From Maritimibacter sp. (GTDB lineage Bacteria > Pseudomonadota > Alphaproteobacteria > Rhodobacterales > Rhodobacteraceae), in NCBI GenBank assembly GCA_002701395.1, contig NZVC01000022.1, forward strand, positions 171,575 through 235,574: a stretch of DNA of 64,000 nucleotides, in the 5' to 3' direction. The notes beneath the pieces were generated by a model, which was given only the letters and a program-made list of their open reading frames with translations, searched no databases and had not been told where the DNA came from. Below, in pieces: positions 9,432 through 18,433 of this stretch. Both the position numbers and the translations under genes were made by a program. The first letter of the stretch is position 1. Each line of letters begins with the position of its first letter.

Positions 9432-10346
9432 GTGACCGAGATGGATTTCGATCCTAAGCCCGGCGTGCCCGAGGTGCTGGCCCCCGGCCTTCGCCGCGTG
9501 CTGGCGCCCAACCCGTCGCCGATGACGTTCCGGGGCACCAACAGCTTTCTGGTCGGCGAAGGCCGGGTCGCGCTGATCGACCCCGGCCCGGACCTGCCCG
9601 CGCACCGCGACGCGATCCTTGCCGCACTGGCCCCGGGCGAGCGGATCACGCACATCCTGCTGACCCACGCCCACCGCGACCATTCCGGGCTGGTCCCCGC
9701 GATGCGCGCCGCTACCGGCGCCCCGGTTCTGGCCTTCGGCGACGCGCTGGCGGGCCGCAGCCCGGTGATGCAGGCGCTGGCGTCACAGGGCGCCGGCGGC
9801 GGCGAGGGGCTGGATCTGGCGTTCCGCCCCGACGCGACGCTGGCGGACGGCGACACGGTATCGGACGGCGACTGGACGCTGACCGCGCTGCACACACCGG
9901 GCCACGCGGCGAACCACCTGTGCTTCGGCTGGGACGACGTCTTGTTCTCGGGCGACGTGGTGATGGGCTGGGCTAGCACGATGGTCTCACCCCCGGATGG
10001 CGACCTGACCGCGTTCATGGCGACCGCCGCGCGGCTGGCCGCCCTGCCCTTCACCGTCTTCCACCCGGCCCACGGCGCCCCGATCCCGGCCCCCGCCGCC
10101 CGCTGCCGCGCCCTGATCGACCACCGCCTGACGCGCGAGGCGGCGATCCTAGAACAGCTTTCCAAAGGCCCCGCGACGCCCGCCATGCTGACGGCCGCGA
10201 TCTACACCGACACCCCGCCCGCCCTGCTTCCGATGGCACAGCGAAACGTGTTCGCGCATCTTGTTGATCTGGCGACCAGAAACCTTGCCACGGCAGATCC
10301 GGCCCTCGCCCCGGACGCGCGGTTCGCGCTGCCCACAGGTAAATGA
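9432..10346 (+). CDS. Metallo-beta-lactamase-fold hydrolase
   Basis: A 304-residue MBL-fold protein. The metal-binding motif is THAHRDHSGL (about residues 78-87), followed by HTPGHAANHLCF, a SGDVVMGW segment with the bridging Asp, and a C-terminal winged-helix-like region after PAHGAPIPAPA. This layout resembles LACTB2-type hydrolases, some of which act on RNA or thioesters; the substrate here is unknown. The start is GTG at 9432, with an AGGAGA sequence 12-15 nt upstream; an ATG at 9441 is an alternative that removes three residues. Confidence 0.82.
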   Translation: MTEMDFDPKPGVPEVLAPGLRRVLAPNPSPMTFRGTNSFLVGEGRVALIDPGPDLPAHRDAILAALAPGERITHILLTHAHRDHSGLVPAMRAATGAPVLAFGDALAGRSPVMQALASQGAGGGEGLDLAFRPDATLADGDTVSDGDWTLTALHTPGHAANHLCFGWDDVLFSGDVVMGWASTMVSPPDGDLTAFMATAARLAALPFTVFHPAHGAPIPAPAARCRALIDHRLTREAAILEQLSKGPATPAMLTAAIYTDTPPALLPMAQRNVFAHLVDLATRNLATADPALAPDARFALPTGK

Positions 10347-10406
10347 CGATTCCACGAAAATCCCTCTGGACGCCCGGAATCCCCCTTGTTATAGGAGCCG
10401 CGTTGT

Positions 10407-10482
10407 TCCGGCGTAGCTCAGCGGTAGAGCAGTTGACTGTTAATCAATTGGTCGTAGGTTCGATCCCTACCGCCGGAGCCAA
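10407..10482 (+). tRNA. tRNA-Asn(GTT), with an apparent 8-nt anticodon loop
   Basis: Acceptor TCCGGCG (10407-10413) pairs with CGCCGGA (10472-10478), with discriminator G and encoded CCA. The D stem GCTC/GAGC and T stem GTAGG/CCTAC are intact. The anticodon stem is GTTGA (10432-10436) with TCAAT (10445-10449). Between them the sequence reads CTGTTTAA, eight bases instead of the usual CTGTTAA of tRNA-Asn. All other elements are canonical, so asparagine identity is clear, but the extra T is unusual (see findings). Confidence 0.85.
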
Positions 10483-10514
10483 CAAATCCCCTTAGTGACG
10501 TAACTCGCTGCTCA

Positions 10515-10529
10515 CCGACCTCAGGTCGG
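10515..10529. repeat. Small perfect hairpin between tRNA-Asn and hypE
   Basis: CCGACC (10515-10520) and GGTCGG (10524-10529) flank a TCA loop, in the 180-nt gap between the tRNA and the convergent end of hypE. No T-run follows on either strand, so it is not a typical intrinsic terminator. Confidence 0.3.
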
Positions 10530-10665
10530 CGCATCGCTTCGGCGTCCAAATTACGGCCACGTGCACCGACTGATTAGGCGCCTTTGCCAAGGATGTCGTC
10601 TTCCGAGCAACGCCGCCTCTGCGACTTCCCCGATGGCGGCCCGCCCTGTCCCAAACCCCCCGCGA

Positions 10666-11715
10666 TCAACAGATCCGTGGAAGTTGCTCTCCGACCAGTG
10701 TGTCCACAAGGCGCTGGCCTCCGAACAGGGTTCGCATCGTGACGCGGCCAGAGGGGCCGGCGGTGGCTTTGCCGATGATGGCGGCATCCCGTCCGGCTTC
10801 GGTGGCGCGCATGGCGTCCAGAGCGGCCTGCGCTTCGGCTTCGGGAACGAACAGCACCAGCGTGCCTTCGTTCGCAAGGTAGAGCGGGTCCAGCCCGAGC
10901 ACCTCGCACACGCCCTTCACCTCGGCGCGCAGCGGCAGATCGCTTTCGGCGACTTCGATGCCGACGCCGGCAGCTTCCGCCATTTCGTTCAGCGCCGAGG
11001 CCAGCCCCCCGCGGGTGGCGTCGCGTGCGGCGCGGGTGCCCGGAGCGGCGGCCACCACGGCCTCGATCAGCGCGTTCAGGCTTTGGCAGTCCGAGCGGAT
11101 ATCGGTGGTCAGCGCCATGTCGCCCCGCGCCGCCAAAATGGTGGCGCCGTGATCGCCCAAAACGCCGTTGACCAGCGCGATGTCACCGGGCCGGATGTTG
11201 GCGGCCTGAAGATCGCGCCCGGGCGGGATCACGCCCACGCCCGAGGTGGTGACGAACACCTTGTCCGCCGACCCGCGCTCGACCACCTTGGTGTCCCCGG
11301 TCACGATGCGCACCCCGGCCTTGTCCGCCTCTGCCTGCATCGAGGCGACGATGCGGCGCAGCAGGTCGAATTCGCAGCCTTCCTCGATGATGAACGCCGC
11401 CGACAGCCAAAGCGGCCTTGCCCCGCCGACCGCCAGATCGTTGACCGTGCCACAAACCGCGATCTTGCCGATATCGCCGCCCGGGAACTCGGGCGGAGAA
11501 ACGACGAAACTGTCGGTGGTGAAGGCCAGCTGCGCGCCGGGTTCGGTCAGGGCCTGCGCCGTCAGACGCGCCTGATCCTCGGTTCCGGGGGGCGCGAAGA
11601 CGTCGGTAAAGATCTCTTCGATCAGGTCGCGCATCGCCTTGCCGCCGCCGCCGTGCGCCATCGTCACGCGGTCGCCGCGCAGGCGCGCGGGCTTGATGGG
11701 GCGTTCCATTGTCAT
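10666..11715 (-). CDS. hypE: Hydrogenase maturation protein HypE
   Basis: A 349-residue HypE. It dehydrates the C-terminal carbamoyl-cysteine (delivered by HypF) to thiocyanate and so makes the CN- ligands of the [NiFe] centre. The N-terminal glycine-rich ATP site is seen as MAHGGGGKAM, the AIRS core includes TDSFVVSPPEFPGGDIGK, and the protein ends exactly in the hallmark PRIC. The ATG at 11715 is chosen because it forms an ATGA overlap with the hypD stop; a longer upstream frame is a shadow of hypD. Last gene of the hyp block, facing tRNA-Asn. Confidence 0.96.
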   Translation of the reverse strand: MTMERPIKPARLRGDRVTMAHGGGGKAMRDLIEEIFTDVFAPPGTEDQARLTAQALTEPGAQLAFTTDSFVVSPPEFPGGDIGKIAVCGTVNDLAVGGARPLWLSAAFIIEEGCEFDLLRRIVASMQAEADKAGVRIVTGDTKVVERGSADKVFVTTSGVGVIPPGRDLQAANIRPGDIALVNGVLGDHGATILAARGDMALTTDIRSDCQSLNALIEAVVAAAPGTRAARDATRGGLASALNEMAEAAGVGIEVAESDLPLRAEVKGVCEVLGLDPLYLANEGTLVLFVPEAEAQAALDAMRATEAGRDAAIIGKATAGPSGRVTMRTLFGGQRLVDTLVGEQLPRIC

Positions 11716-12854
11716 TCCGCAGCCTCCAGCCCGTCCGTGGCGCCGTATTGGTAATAGGCCGCGCAGGCGCCCTCGGAACTGACCATAAGCGCCCCAAGCG
11801 GCATCTCGGGGGTGCATCCGGTTCCGTATTGCGGACATTGCGTCGGTTTGATCCGGCCGGTCATGACCTGCCCGCAGGCACAGCCTTCGGGCTCTGACAC
11901 GCTGCGCGGCCCGGCGCCGTAGCCGACGCCGAATTTCTCTTCCGCGTCGAACGCCTTATAGGCATCGCGGATCCGCAGGCCGCTGGCGTCGATCTCGCCC
12001 AGCCCGCGCCATTCGAAGGACGGGCGCGGTTCGTAGACATCGGCGATCGCCGCAAGCGAGACCGGGTTGCCGTGTTCCGGCACGACGCGGGCGTACTGGT
12101 TCTCGACCTCGGCCCGGCCATCGCGGATCTGGTGCAGCACCATCAGCACCGATTGCAACAGGTCCAGCGGCTCGAACCCGGCCACGACGATCGGCTTGCC
12201 ATAGTCCTGCGCGATGAAATCATAGGGATGCGTGCCGATGACCATCGACACATGCCCCGGCCCGACAAAGCCGTCGAGGATCATGTGGCGGTCGTCCAGC
12301 AATGCCTTGATCGGCGGTGGCACGGTGATGTGGTTGCAGAAGACGCTGAAGTTAGAAAGCCCGTCCCGCGCCGCCTGCTGGATGCTGAGCGCGGTCGAGG
12401 GGGTCGTCGTCTCGAACCCCAGCCCGAAGAACACGACCTGACGGTCCGGGTTGCGGCGGGCGATCTCCAGCGCGTCCAGCGGGGAATAGACCATGCGGAT
12501 ATCCGCGCCGTCGGCCTTTGCCTGAAGCAGCGACTTCCGGGTTCCCGGCACCCGCATCGCATCGCCGAAGGTGGTAAAGATCACCTCGGGACGCTGGGCG
12601 ATGTCGACGCATTCGTCGATCCGGCTCATGGGAAGCACGCAAACCGGACAGCCCGGCCCGTGGATGAACTCGATGCCCGGCGGTGTCAGCCGGTCAAGCC
12701 CGTAGCGGAAGATCGCGTGGGTGTGCCCGCCGCAGATTTCCATGATGTGCACCGGGTTGTCCCGGGTTGCCCCGATCTGGTCCACCACGTCGGCAATGGC
12801 CCGCAGCACACCCTTGGCCGCCACCGGATCGCGGAATTCCTCGACGTACCTCAT
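11712..12854 (-). CDS. hypD: Hydrogenase maturation protein HypD
   Basis: A 380-residue HypD, the iron-sulfur scaffold on which the Fe(CN)2CO unit is assembled together with HypC and HypE. Conserved blocks are CGGHTHAI (about residue 41), GPGCPVCVLP (about 66-75, with the catalytic Cys pair), a GFETTTPSTA segment, and the C-terminal [4Fe-4S] cysteine set beginning GCACGQVMTGRIKPTQCPQY. Length is normal for the family. It overlaps hypC upstream and hypE downstream by 4 nt each, which suggests coupled, stoichiometric synthesis. Confidence 0.97.
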   Translation of the reverse strand: MRYVEEFRDPVAAKGVLRAIADVVDQIGATRDNPVHIMEICGGHTHAIFRYGLDRLTPPGIEFIHGPGCPVCVLPMSRIDECVDIAQRPEVIFTTFGDAMRVPGTRKSLLQAKADGADIRMVYSPLDALEIARRNPDRQVVFFGLGFETTTPSTALSIQQAARDGLSNFSVFCNHITVPPPIKALLDDRHMILDGFVGPGHVSMVIGTHPYDFIAQDYGKPIVVAGFEPLDLLQSVLMVLHQIRDGRAEVENQYARVVPEHGNPVSLAAIADVYEPRPSFEWRGLGEIDASGLRIRDAYKAFDAEEKFGVGYGAGPRSVSEPEGCACGQVMTGRIKPTQCPQYGTGCTPEMPLGALMVSSEGACAAYYQYGATDGLEAAE

Positions 12855-13165
12855 AGCGCGCCCTCCTTCGGGCCGGGGCCCGTCATCTGAAGCGACGCGG
12901 TGCCCTCGGCCATCGCGTCCAGCGTTTCCTGCGCCTCGCCCAGCCCGCGCAGCGCCTCAAGGGTCTTCGCGGCCTCTTCGGCGTCGATCACGCTCATGGC
13001 AAAGCCCACGTGGATCAGCGCCCATTCCCCCACCAGATCGGCCAGATCGGCCGGCGCCACGCAGGCGACCGAGACTTCCCGTCTGACGCCCGAAATATCG
13101 GCCATCGCCATCAGCCGGTCGGGATCGGTGATCTCGACGATTTGTCCTGGTATACCCAGACACAT
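12851..13165 (-). CDS. hypC: Hydrogenase maturation chaperone HypC
   Basis: A 104-residue HypC/HupF-family chaperone. It begins MCLGIPGQIVE, where Cys2 is the residue that contacts iron and the hydrogenase large-subunit precursor. It carries the Fe(CN)2CO intermediate from HypD to the large subunit. The C-terminal half (after residue 75) is longer than in E. coli HypC. The start lies 3 nt after the hupR stop, and the stop overlaps hypD by 4 nt. A second paralogue, hupF, is found near 19 kb. Confidence 0.95.
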   Translation of the reverse strand: MCLGIPGQIVEITDPDRLMAMADISGVRREVSVACVAPADLADLVGEWALIHVGFAMSVIDAEEAAKTLEALRGLGEAQETLDAMAEGTASLQMTGPGPKEGAL

Positions 13166-13168
13166 GGC

Positions 13169-14650
13169 TTACTCCTCCTCTTCGACACGGCTGGTCTTGC
13201 CCGGCTGCTTGACGCCATAGCGGTCAAGCTTCGAGCGCAACCCGACCCGGCTTAGCCCCAGTTCTTCGGCGGCGCGGCTTTTGTTCCATTTCAGGCGGGT
13301 GAGCGTTTCGCGCAGGATACGCGCCTCGATCGCCTCGACCCGGTCCTTCAGCGTGCCTTCGGACGCCAGCACATCGGTCTCGCGCGCATCGGGCCGCGCC
13401 GTCACCGAGGGGTCGGCCTGCAGGATGTGACGCGAGATCAGCTCTGGCCCCAGTTCCGGTTCTTGCGCAAGGATCAGCATGCGGGTCAGTTCGTTGCCCA
13501 GTTCCGGCAGGTTGCCGGGCCATTCGTAGTTGCCCAGAAATTCCAGCGCGAGATTGGACAGCCCCCTGACCGGCTTGCTGTGTTCGGCGGCCAGATCGTC
13601 CAGCATGTGCCGGGTCAGCACCTCAAGGTCCGCCATGCGCCCGCGCAGCGGCGGCAAGGACAGCTCGGTCACCGCCAGCGCATAGAACAGATCCTTGCGG
13701 AACCGACCTTCGGCGATTTCCGCGGACAGGTCGCTGTGGCTGCCCGCCATAAGGCGCGTGTCGGTGGTCAGCGTCTCGGTCCCGCCGACGGGTTCGAAGC
13801 TGCCTTCGGTCGCCACGCGCAGCAGGATCAACTGCATCTGCGGGCTAAGCGTATCGACCCCGTTCAGAAACAGCGTCCCGCGCGAAGCCTTTTGCAGAAG
13901 ACCGATGCGGTTGCTGGGCGCGTTGGTGACGGCGCCCTTCTTGGCCCCAAGCAACTCGACCATCAGAACGTCGTCGGGCAGTCCGGCGCAGTTGATCTCG
14001 TAGAACGAATGGTCCGACCGCAGCGAGGCATAGTGCATCGCGCGCGCCATCACGTCCTTGCCGGTGCCCGCCTCGCCGGTCAAAAGGACCGGCACGTCGA
14101 AGCTTGCCACCTGACGGGCCAGTTCGACCGTGGCGTTCATCGGCGAGTTGGCCGACCGCAGAATCCGCTCGAAGCCGAACCCTTCGCGCAAGGTCCGGCG
14201 GCGCGACTCGACCTTGTTCTCGACCGACTTGCCCATGAACCGCATTTCCAGCGACAGCCGGTCGTGATCGCGGCTCAGCTGGAACAGTTGGGCCGCGTTC
14301 TTGGCCGCCATGATCAGCTGATCGGGATGCCACGGCTTCGTCACGAACTGGTAGATCCCCGCGTCGTTGATCGCGGCGATCATGTCGTTGGTTTCGGTGT
14401 ACCCGGTGATGATGATGCGGACGGTCTCGGGCCATCTTTCCCGGACCTCGCCCAGGAACTCGACCCCGGTCTTGCCCGGCATTCGATGGTCGCAAAAGAT
14501 CGCCTGAACGAAATTCTCTTCCATCAGCCGCATCGCCTCGTCCGCGCTGGACGCGGTCAGGCATTCGAAGTCATCTTCCAGCGCCATGCGCATGGCGGCC
14601 AGCGAATGCTCTTCGTCGTCGACGAGCAAGAGGGTCGGAAGGATCGTCAT
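13169..14650 (-). CDS. hupR: NtrC-family hydrogenase response regulator HupR/HoxA
   Basis: A 493-residue regulator. The receiver domain is residues 1-120 with phospho-acceptor Asp54 in FCDHRMPG. The AAA+ domain is about 165-400 with Walker A GEAGTGKD, and the C-terminal Fis-type helix-turn-helix is [16 protein letters not shown]. The sigma54-contacting GAFTGA loop is replaced by GAKKGA (about residue 233), and Walker B reads LFLNGVD instead of LFLDEID (about residue 255), so the ATPase is probably dead. This agrees with R. capsulatus HupR, which is known to activate hupSL with sigma70 polymerase and in its non-phosphorylated form. It sits between hypB and hypC and is coupled to hypB by a 4-nt overlap. 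Confidence 0.94.
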   Translation of the reverse strand: MTILPTLLLVDDEEHSLAAMRMALEDDFECLTASSADEAMRLMEENFVQAIFCDHRMPGKTGVEFLGEVRERWPETVRIIITGYTETNDMIAAINDAGIYQFVTKPWHPDQLIMAAKNAAQLFQLSRDHDRLSLEMRFMGKSVENKVESRRRTLREGFGFERILRSANSPMNATVELARQVASFDVPVLLTGEAGTGKDVMARAMHYASLRSDHSFYEINCAGLPDDVLMVELLGAKKGAVTNAPSNRIGLLQKASRGTLFLNGVDTLSPQMQLILLRVATEGSFEPVGGTETLTTDTRLMAGSHSDLSAEIAEGRFRKDLFYALAVTELSLPPLRGRMADLEVLTRHMLDDLAAEHSKPVRGLSNLALEFLGNYEWPGNLPELGNELTRMLILAQEPELGPELISRHILQADPSVTARPDARETDVLASEGTLKDRVEAIEARILRETLTRLKWNKSRAAEELGLSRVGLRSKLDRYGVKQPGKTSRVEEEE

Positions 14651-15504
14651 CCCGCCGCCCTAGGGCTGGATTTGTCGGAAAGATGCCGGCGCAGCCAGTC
14701 GACCCAGCCGTCCATCCCCTGCCCCGTCCGGGCCGAGACGCGCAGGATCTCGATCCCCGGGTTCACCCGCCGCAGGTTCGTCTCGTACAGATCGAGGTCG
14801 ACGTCGCAATGCGGCGCAAGGTCGATCTTGTTCAGGATGGCAAGACGGGCCGCGGTGAACATATCGGGGTATTTCAGCGGCTTGTCCTCGCCTTCGGTGA
14901 CCGACAGGATCGCGACCTTGCCGTCTTCGCCCAGATCGAAGGCCGCCGGGCACACCAGATTGCCGACATTCTCGATGAACAGGATGCTGCCTTGGGCAAG
15001 GTCCAGATGTTCCATCGCGTGGCCGACCATGTGCCCGTCCAGATGACAGCCCTTGCCGGTGTTGACCTGCACCGCCTGCACACCGGTGGCGCGGATGCGG
15101 TCGGCATCGTTCTGGGTCTGCTGGTCGCCTTCGATCACGCCAAGCGGCATGTCGCCCAACGCCTCGATCGTCTTGCACAACAGCGTTGTCTTGCCCGACC
15201 CCGGCGAAGAGACGAGGTTGACGGCCAGAATGCCACGCGCGGCAAGGACCGCGCGGTTGTCGGCGGCGTAGCGGTCGTTCTTGGCAAGAATGCCTGTCTC
15301 GATCTCGATCAGCCGCTCTTGCGACATGCCGGGCACCTCGGTCCCTGCCGGGCCCTGACCGTAATGATGGTGGTGATGATGGTGGTCGTGGCCGTGGGCA
15401 TTGTCGTGGCTATGCCCATGCCCATGCTCATGCCGGTGCTGATGCTCGTGCGCATGGCCGTGCACCTTCGTCTCACCGTCCCCGCATCCGCAAACTGTAC
15501 ACAT
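14647..15504 (-). CDS. hypB: Hydrogenase nickel-incorporation GTPase HypB
   Basis: A 285-residue HypB, which inserts nickel into the hydrogenase large subunit with HypA using GTP hydrolysis. It opens with the CxxCxC high-affinity Ni motif (Cys2, 5, 7), followed by a strongly histidine-rich stretch (about 19 His in residues 15-48, including seven in a row) suited to nickel storage. The G domain has P-loop [12 protein letters not shown], a switch/metal site around [17 protein letters not shown], and NKIDL for guanine specificity. It starts 1 nt after hypA ends and overlaps hupR by 4 nt. Confidence 0.97.
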   Translation of the reverse strand: MCTVCGCGDGETKVHGHAHEHQHRHEHGHGHSHDNAHGHDHHHHHHHYGQGPAGTEVPGMSQERLIEIETGILAKNDRYAADNRAVLAARGILAVNLVSSPGSGKTTLLCKTIEALGDMPLGVIEGDQQTQNDADRIRATGVQAVQVNTGKGCHLDGHMVGHAMEHLDLAQGSILFIENVGNLVCPAAFDLGEDGKVAILSVTEGEDKPLKYPDMFTAARLAILNKIDLAPHCDVDLDLYETNLRRVNPGIEILRVSARTGQGMDGWVDWLRRHLSDKSSPRAAG

Positions 15505-15505
15505 G

Positions 15506-15847
15506 TCAGGCGACCTCCAGATCCTTGATTCTCATTTCATCTCCGCCCTGCGGCATCAGCTTTCCGCCACCGCACTCAGGGCACGGGTCGAGGCGGTCTT
15601 CGATCTCCACCTCTTTCATACAGTCATAGCAGATCGCCCGCCCCGGCAGGTCGAGCGTGACAAGCTCTGCCTCCTCGGCGACCGACCCGCGCATCACCAC
15701 GTCAAAGGCAAAGTGCAGCGCCTTGGGTTCGACCCCGGCGAAACGGCCGATCTCGACACGCACGCGCTTGATGCTGGCGACGTTGTGGATGCGGGCCTGA
15801 TCCTCGATCACCCGGCGCATCCCTTCGCATAGCGACATCTCATGCAT
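15506..15847 (-). CDS. hypA: Hydrogenase nickel-incorporation protein HypA
   Basis: A 113-residue HypA. It starts MHEMSLCEG, where the N-terminal amine and His2 form the nickel site, and carries the zinc site CYDC...CPEC near residues 74-95. It delivers nickel to the large subunit with HypB. A much longer open frame exists upstream, but the MHE start is invariant in the family. The ATG lies inside the 3' end of hupK (8-nt overlap), so translation is coupled. Confidence 0.96.
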   Translation of the reverse strand: MHEMSLCEGMRRVIEDQARIHNVASIKRVRVEIGRFAGVEPKALHFAFDVVMRGSVAEEAELVTLDLPGRAICYDCMKEVEIEDRLDPCPECGGGKLMPQGGDEMRIKDLEVA

Positions 15848-16751
15848 GGGCCGGCTCCCTTGGCTGCGCGGGCTCAAGCGAGACCGGAATGCAAGGATCA
15901 AGGATCGCCAGCAGCAGCGGGCCAAGCGCCGCCGCCCGCTGCGTTGGCAATGTCGCAAGCGCGTGTTGCAACGCGCCGCCCTCGGCCAGCAGGTGATCGG
16001 TTGGCGTGATCCGCTCGAAACCGGCAACCCGCCCCGCTTCGACCCGTGCGGACACGCCGTAATACCCGCGCGCCGCGGGCACGACGGCCCGGCCCGCGCC
16101 AAGGTATGCCGGCGCCAGATCGCCGTTCAGGCACGCCTCTAGGTCATAGGCCACCGCGACGGCCGACCAAAGCGGCCCCCGGCCCAGATCGGTTTCGATC
16201 CCGCGCAGAACCGGATGACCCGCCTGCCGCGCGGCGACAGAGTTCTCTTGCGCGCCGGGGTGAAAGACGCTGTCGGTCGTGGCGTGGTCCAGAACCGGGC
16301 GGCAGGCTTCCGCCGGGGCGAATAGCTGCGCGATCGCCGACAGCACCGGCGCCACGCCGTGCGGCACCGCAAGGAAGGTGCGGAACTCTGACGGCGTCCG
16401 GGGCATCCGACCCGCCACCCCGAAAAGCGCCGTGCGCAGGTCGGGGCCGCCCGCCTGCCAGTCACGCGGCAAGGCAAGCGACGGCATCGACAGCAGACCG
16501 GGCCACTTGAGGCAAAGTTTCACGACGTGTTCGCGGATGATCTCGCGCCGCAAGGCCTCGGCCCAGTCGGGGCTTGGCGGCAGGCCAAAGGCCGCTCGGG
16601 CCGCCGTTCCCTGCGCCTCGCGGCACAGGTTGAACAGGCGCGGCAGAAGGTCTGCGGCTTCTGCCACCGGCTTGCCAAGGATCAACTGCGCAACCGGCAG
16701 CGGCGGCGCCGACCGGACGCGCAGGGCGGGATATGCGGCCACCCCCTGCAT
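15840..16751 (-). CDS. hupK: Hydrogenase assembly protein HupK
   Basis: A 303-residue HupK. This family looks like a shortened large subunit (HupL) without the four Ni-binding cysteines and is thought to act as a scaffold during metallocentre assembly in organisms that express hydrogenase in air. The relationship shows at the C-terminus, where [11 protein letters not shown] replaces the DPCxxC motif of HupL, and in the [21 protein letters not shown] block, reminiscent of the RGALGHW region. It starts 3 nt after hupIJ and overlaps hypA by 8 nt. Confidence 0.85.
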   Translation of the reverse strand: MQGVAAYPALRVRSAPPLPVAQLILGKPVAEAADLLPRLFNLCREAQGTAARAAFGLPPSPDWAEALRREIIREHVVKLCLKWPGLLSMPSLALPRDWQAGGPDLRTALFGVAGRMPRTPSEFRTFLAVPHGVAPVLSAIAQLFAPAEACRPVLDHATTDSVFHPGAQENSVAARQAGHPVLRGIETDLGRGPLWSAVAVAYDLEACLNGDLAPAYLGAGRAVVPAARGYYGVSARVEAGRVAGFERITPTDHLLAEGGALQHALATLPTQRAAALGPLLLAILDPCIPVSLEPAQPREPAHA

Positions 16752-16754
16752 CGC

Positions 16755-17543
16755 TTAGTCCGGGGCCGCCATGCCGCCGGTGATCACGCTGCGGCGCGTG
16801 GGCGCATCGGACAGGACCGGAACCGCATCCTCTGCCTCTGCCTCGGCCAGCTCGGCCTCGCGCTGCGCGCGGATGTCGGCGGCACGGTCGCTGTCTGCGC
16901 GGTTCTGCTCGTCGAACAGCGCCACCATGACCGCGCGCGCGACGTCCTGCGCCTGCATCTGGGTGCGGAAATCCCCCATGGGAGAGAACAGCGAGCAGGC
17001 CTTGTACCCGCCGATCATGTCACGGGTGTTGTGAATGAATTCGTACTCGCCCGAGGGAAACGCGATCAGTTCCTTGTCGCCCGCAACAAGATCGGACCAG
17101 TCTTCGCCCTCGCCCGGAAGCTGGATCAGGTTCATGAACCACGGCGAGATCAGCACGCCCAACGGGCGTCCGTCGACCATGCGAAAGCCCACCGCCTCGA
17201 CGGTCAGAAGCTTGTTCACCATCGGCACATCGCGCATCTTGGCGTGCCAGATTTCGCGGAACTCGGCCACCAGCGGGCCGGTCAGACTGTCTAGTCGTGC
17301 CGCCTCGGCCACTTCATGCGCGCCGGGGTCTTCCAGCACCATGAACTGCTCCTTGGGCGCGCTGCAATTGGGGCAGGACCAGTCGTGCGGAAGATCGACA
17401 AAGGCCGTGCCGGGATCGACCTGCCGGTAATCGTCGCCCTCGGCGGGATCGTAGGGGGTCCAGCAGATCTTGCACTCCATGATCGCCTGCGGGCTTATCT
17501 TGTCGGAAGCGCCCAGAAAGCTGCCCTCGAAACCGCCGTTCAT
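16755..17543 (-). CDS. hupJ: HupIJ: rubredoxin fused to hydrogenase assembly protein HupJ
   Basis: A 262-residue fusion. Residues about 20-75 form a rubredoxin with two Cys pairs, CKIC and CPNC, around the YDPAEGDDYRQVDPGTAF core. Residues about 80-230 match HupJ/HybE-type assembly proteins (VEAVGFRMVDGRPLGVLISP and WFMNLIQLPG). Rubredoxin HupI is thought to protect or deliver electrons during small-subunit maturation under oxygen. In many hydrogenase operons the two are separate genes. The C-terminal 35 residues are a Glu/Ala-rich tail. The start at 17543 is kept because it overlaps the hupH stop by 4 nt; an internal ATG (MECKICW) is an alternative. Confidence 0.9.
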   Translation of the reverse strand: MNGGFEGSFLGASDKISPQAIMECKICWTPYDPAEGDDYRQVDPGTAFVDLPHDWSCPNCSAPKEQFMVLEDPGAHEVAEAARLDSLTGPLVAEFREIWHAKMRDVPMVNKLLTVEAVGFRMVDGRPLGVLISPWFMNLIQLPGEGEDWSDLVAGDKELIAFPSGEYEFIHNTRDMIGGYKACSLFSPMGDFRTQMQAQDVARAVMVALFDEQNRADSDRAADIRAQREAELAEAEAEDAVPVLSDAPTRRSVITGGMAAPD

Positions 17544-18391
17544 CGGATCGCCTCCAGCACCTGCACAAGCCGCTTACCGCTGTCGGCCAAGTCCTCGGGG
17601 GCGGCACAGGCCACCTCGGGCACGGTCGTGACCTCGAACGTATCAAGGATCAGCGTGTCCTGCGAATTGAAGAACTGCACCCGCCAGACATGCGGCAGCG
17701 CGGTCGCGGTGATGCGGCAATTGCCATAGCCGCGCGACAGGATCGTCACCGCGCCTTCGCCCACCGCCGCGTCCAGCCAGACAAGGTCTTCCTCGGTGTG
17801 GGGCAGCAGCGACAGGTTGATGACATGCAGCGGCGCCTTCGCGTCGAAGCCTGCGGATTTGTCGGTCAGCTCCACCAGAAGCGGCGGCGCGTTGACCACA
17901 CCGGCGGCCAGCGGGGTGGATTGCCCCCCGGCGGCGCGATGCGCGTGGAACGGGTCCGACGACAGGCAGACGGGGCTTCCGGCCACCTCGATCTGCTCGG
18001 CCCCGGCTCTTTTCAGCGTCCAGATCCCGGCGAAGACGCTTTCCTGCACCGCAATCGCAGGAATGCCGCGCACCTTGGCGGCGACTTCACCGCTGCCCAG
18101 CGTCTCGGCGATCAGGGCGCGGTTGGGCGCGTCCAGCGGCCCAAGATCGAACAGCGCCGACCCGCCCTCCTTCGCGATCCGCGCGGCTGCCTCGGCAACC
18201 TCGCGCAGCAGGTCGAGAGCCGGCGACAGGTTATCCTCGCCGCGTTCCTCGATATCGGGGATGCGGGGGGCATAGGTGCGCATGTCCTGCGGCATGGGCA
18301 TGTATTCCAGCGCCTCGTCCTGCTGGTCCAGCGGTTGCGAGCCCGGGCCGAACCCGGTCGGCGGCATCATGAAAGGGTTGGTCATCGACAT
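17540..18391 (-). CDS. hupH: Hydrogenase expression protein HupH (HyaF family)
   Basis: A 283-residue protein of the HupH/HyaF family, accessory factors for maturation of the small subunit or its Fe-S clusters in uptake hydrogenases. The family pattern is a variable, proline/methionine-rich N-terminus (residues 1-50), a middle region around LLVELTDKSAGFDAKAPLHV, and the conserved end block VTILSRGYGNCRITATALPH followed by VWRVQFFNSQDTLILDTFEV. It lies 42 nt after hupG and is coupled to hupIJ. Confidence 0.9.
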   Translation of the reverse strand: MSMTNPFMMPPTGFGPGSQPLDQQDEALEYMPMPQDMRTYAPRIPDIEERGEDNLSPALDLLREVAEAAARIAKEGGSALFDLGPLDAPNRALIAETLGSGEVAAKVRGIPAIAVQESVFAGIWTLKRAGAEQIEVAGSPVCLSSDPFHAHRAAGGQSTPLAAGVVNAPPLLVELTDKSAGFDAKAPLHVINLSLLPHTEEDLVWLDAAVGEGAVTILSRGYGNCRITATALPHVWRVQFFNSQDTLILDTFEVTTVPEVACAAPEDLADSGKRLVQVLEAIR

Positions 18392-18433
18392 GTCCTTGAG
18401 AAACTATGCGGAGGAACAGGACAAGGCCTGTCC

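Noticed and set aside
15361-15462. Repeat-like tract of GTG/ATG triplets
   Set aside because: It is the codon run for the histidine-rich nickel-binding stretch of HypB on the minus strand, not an independent repeat.
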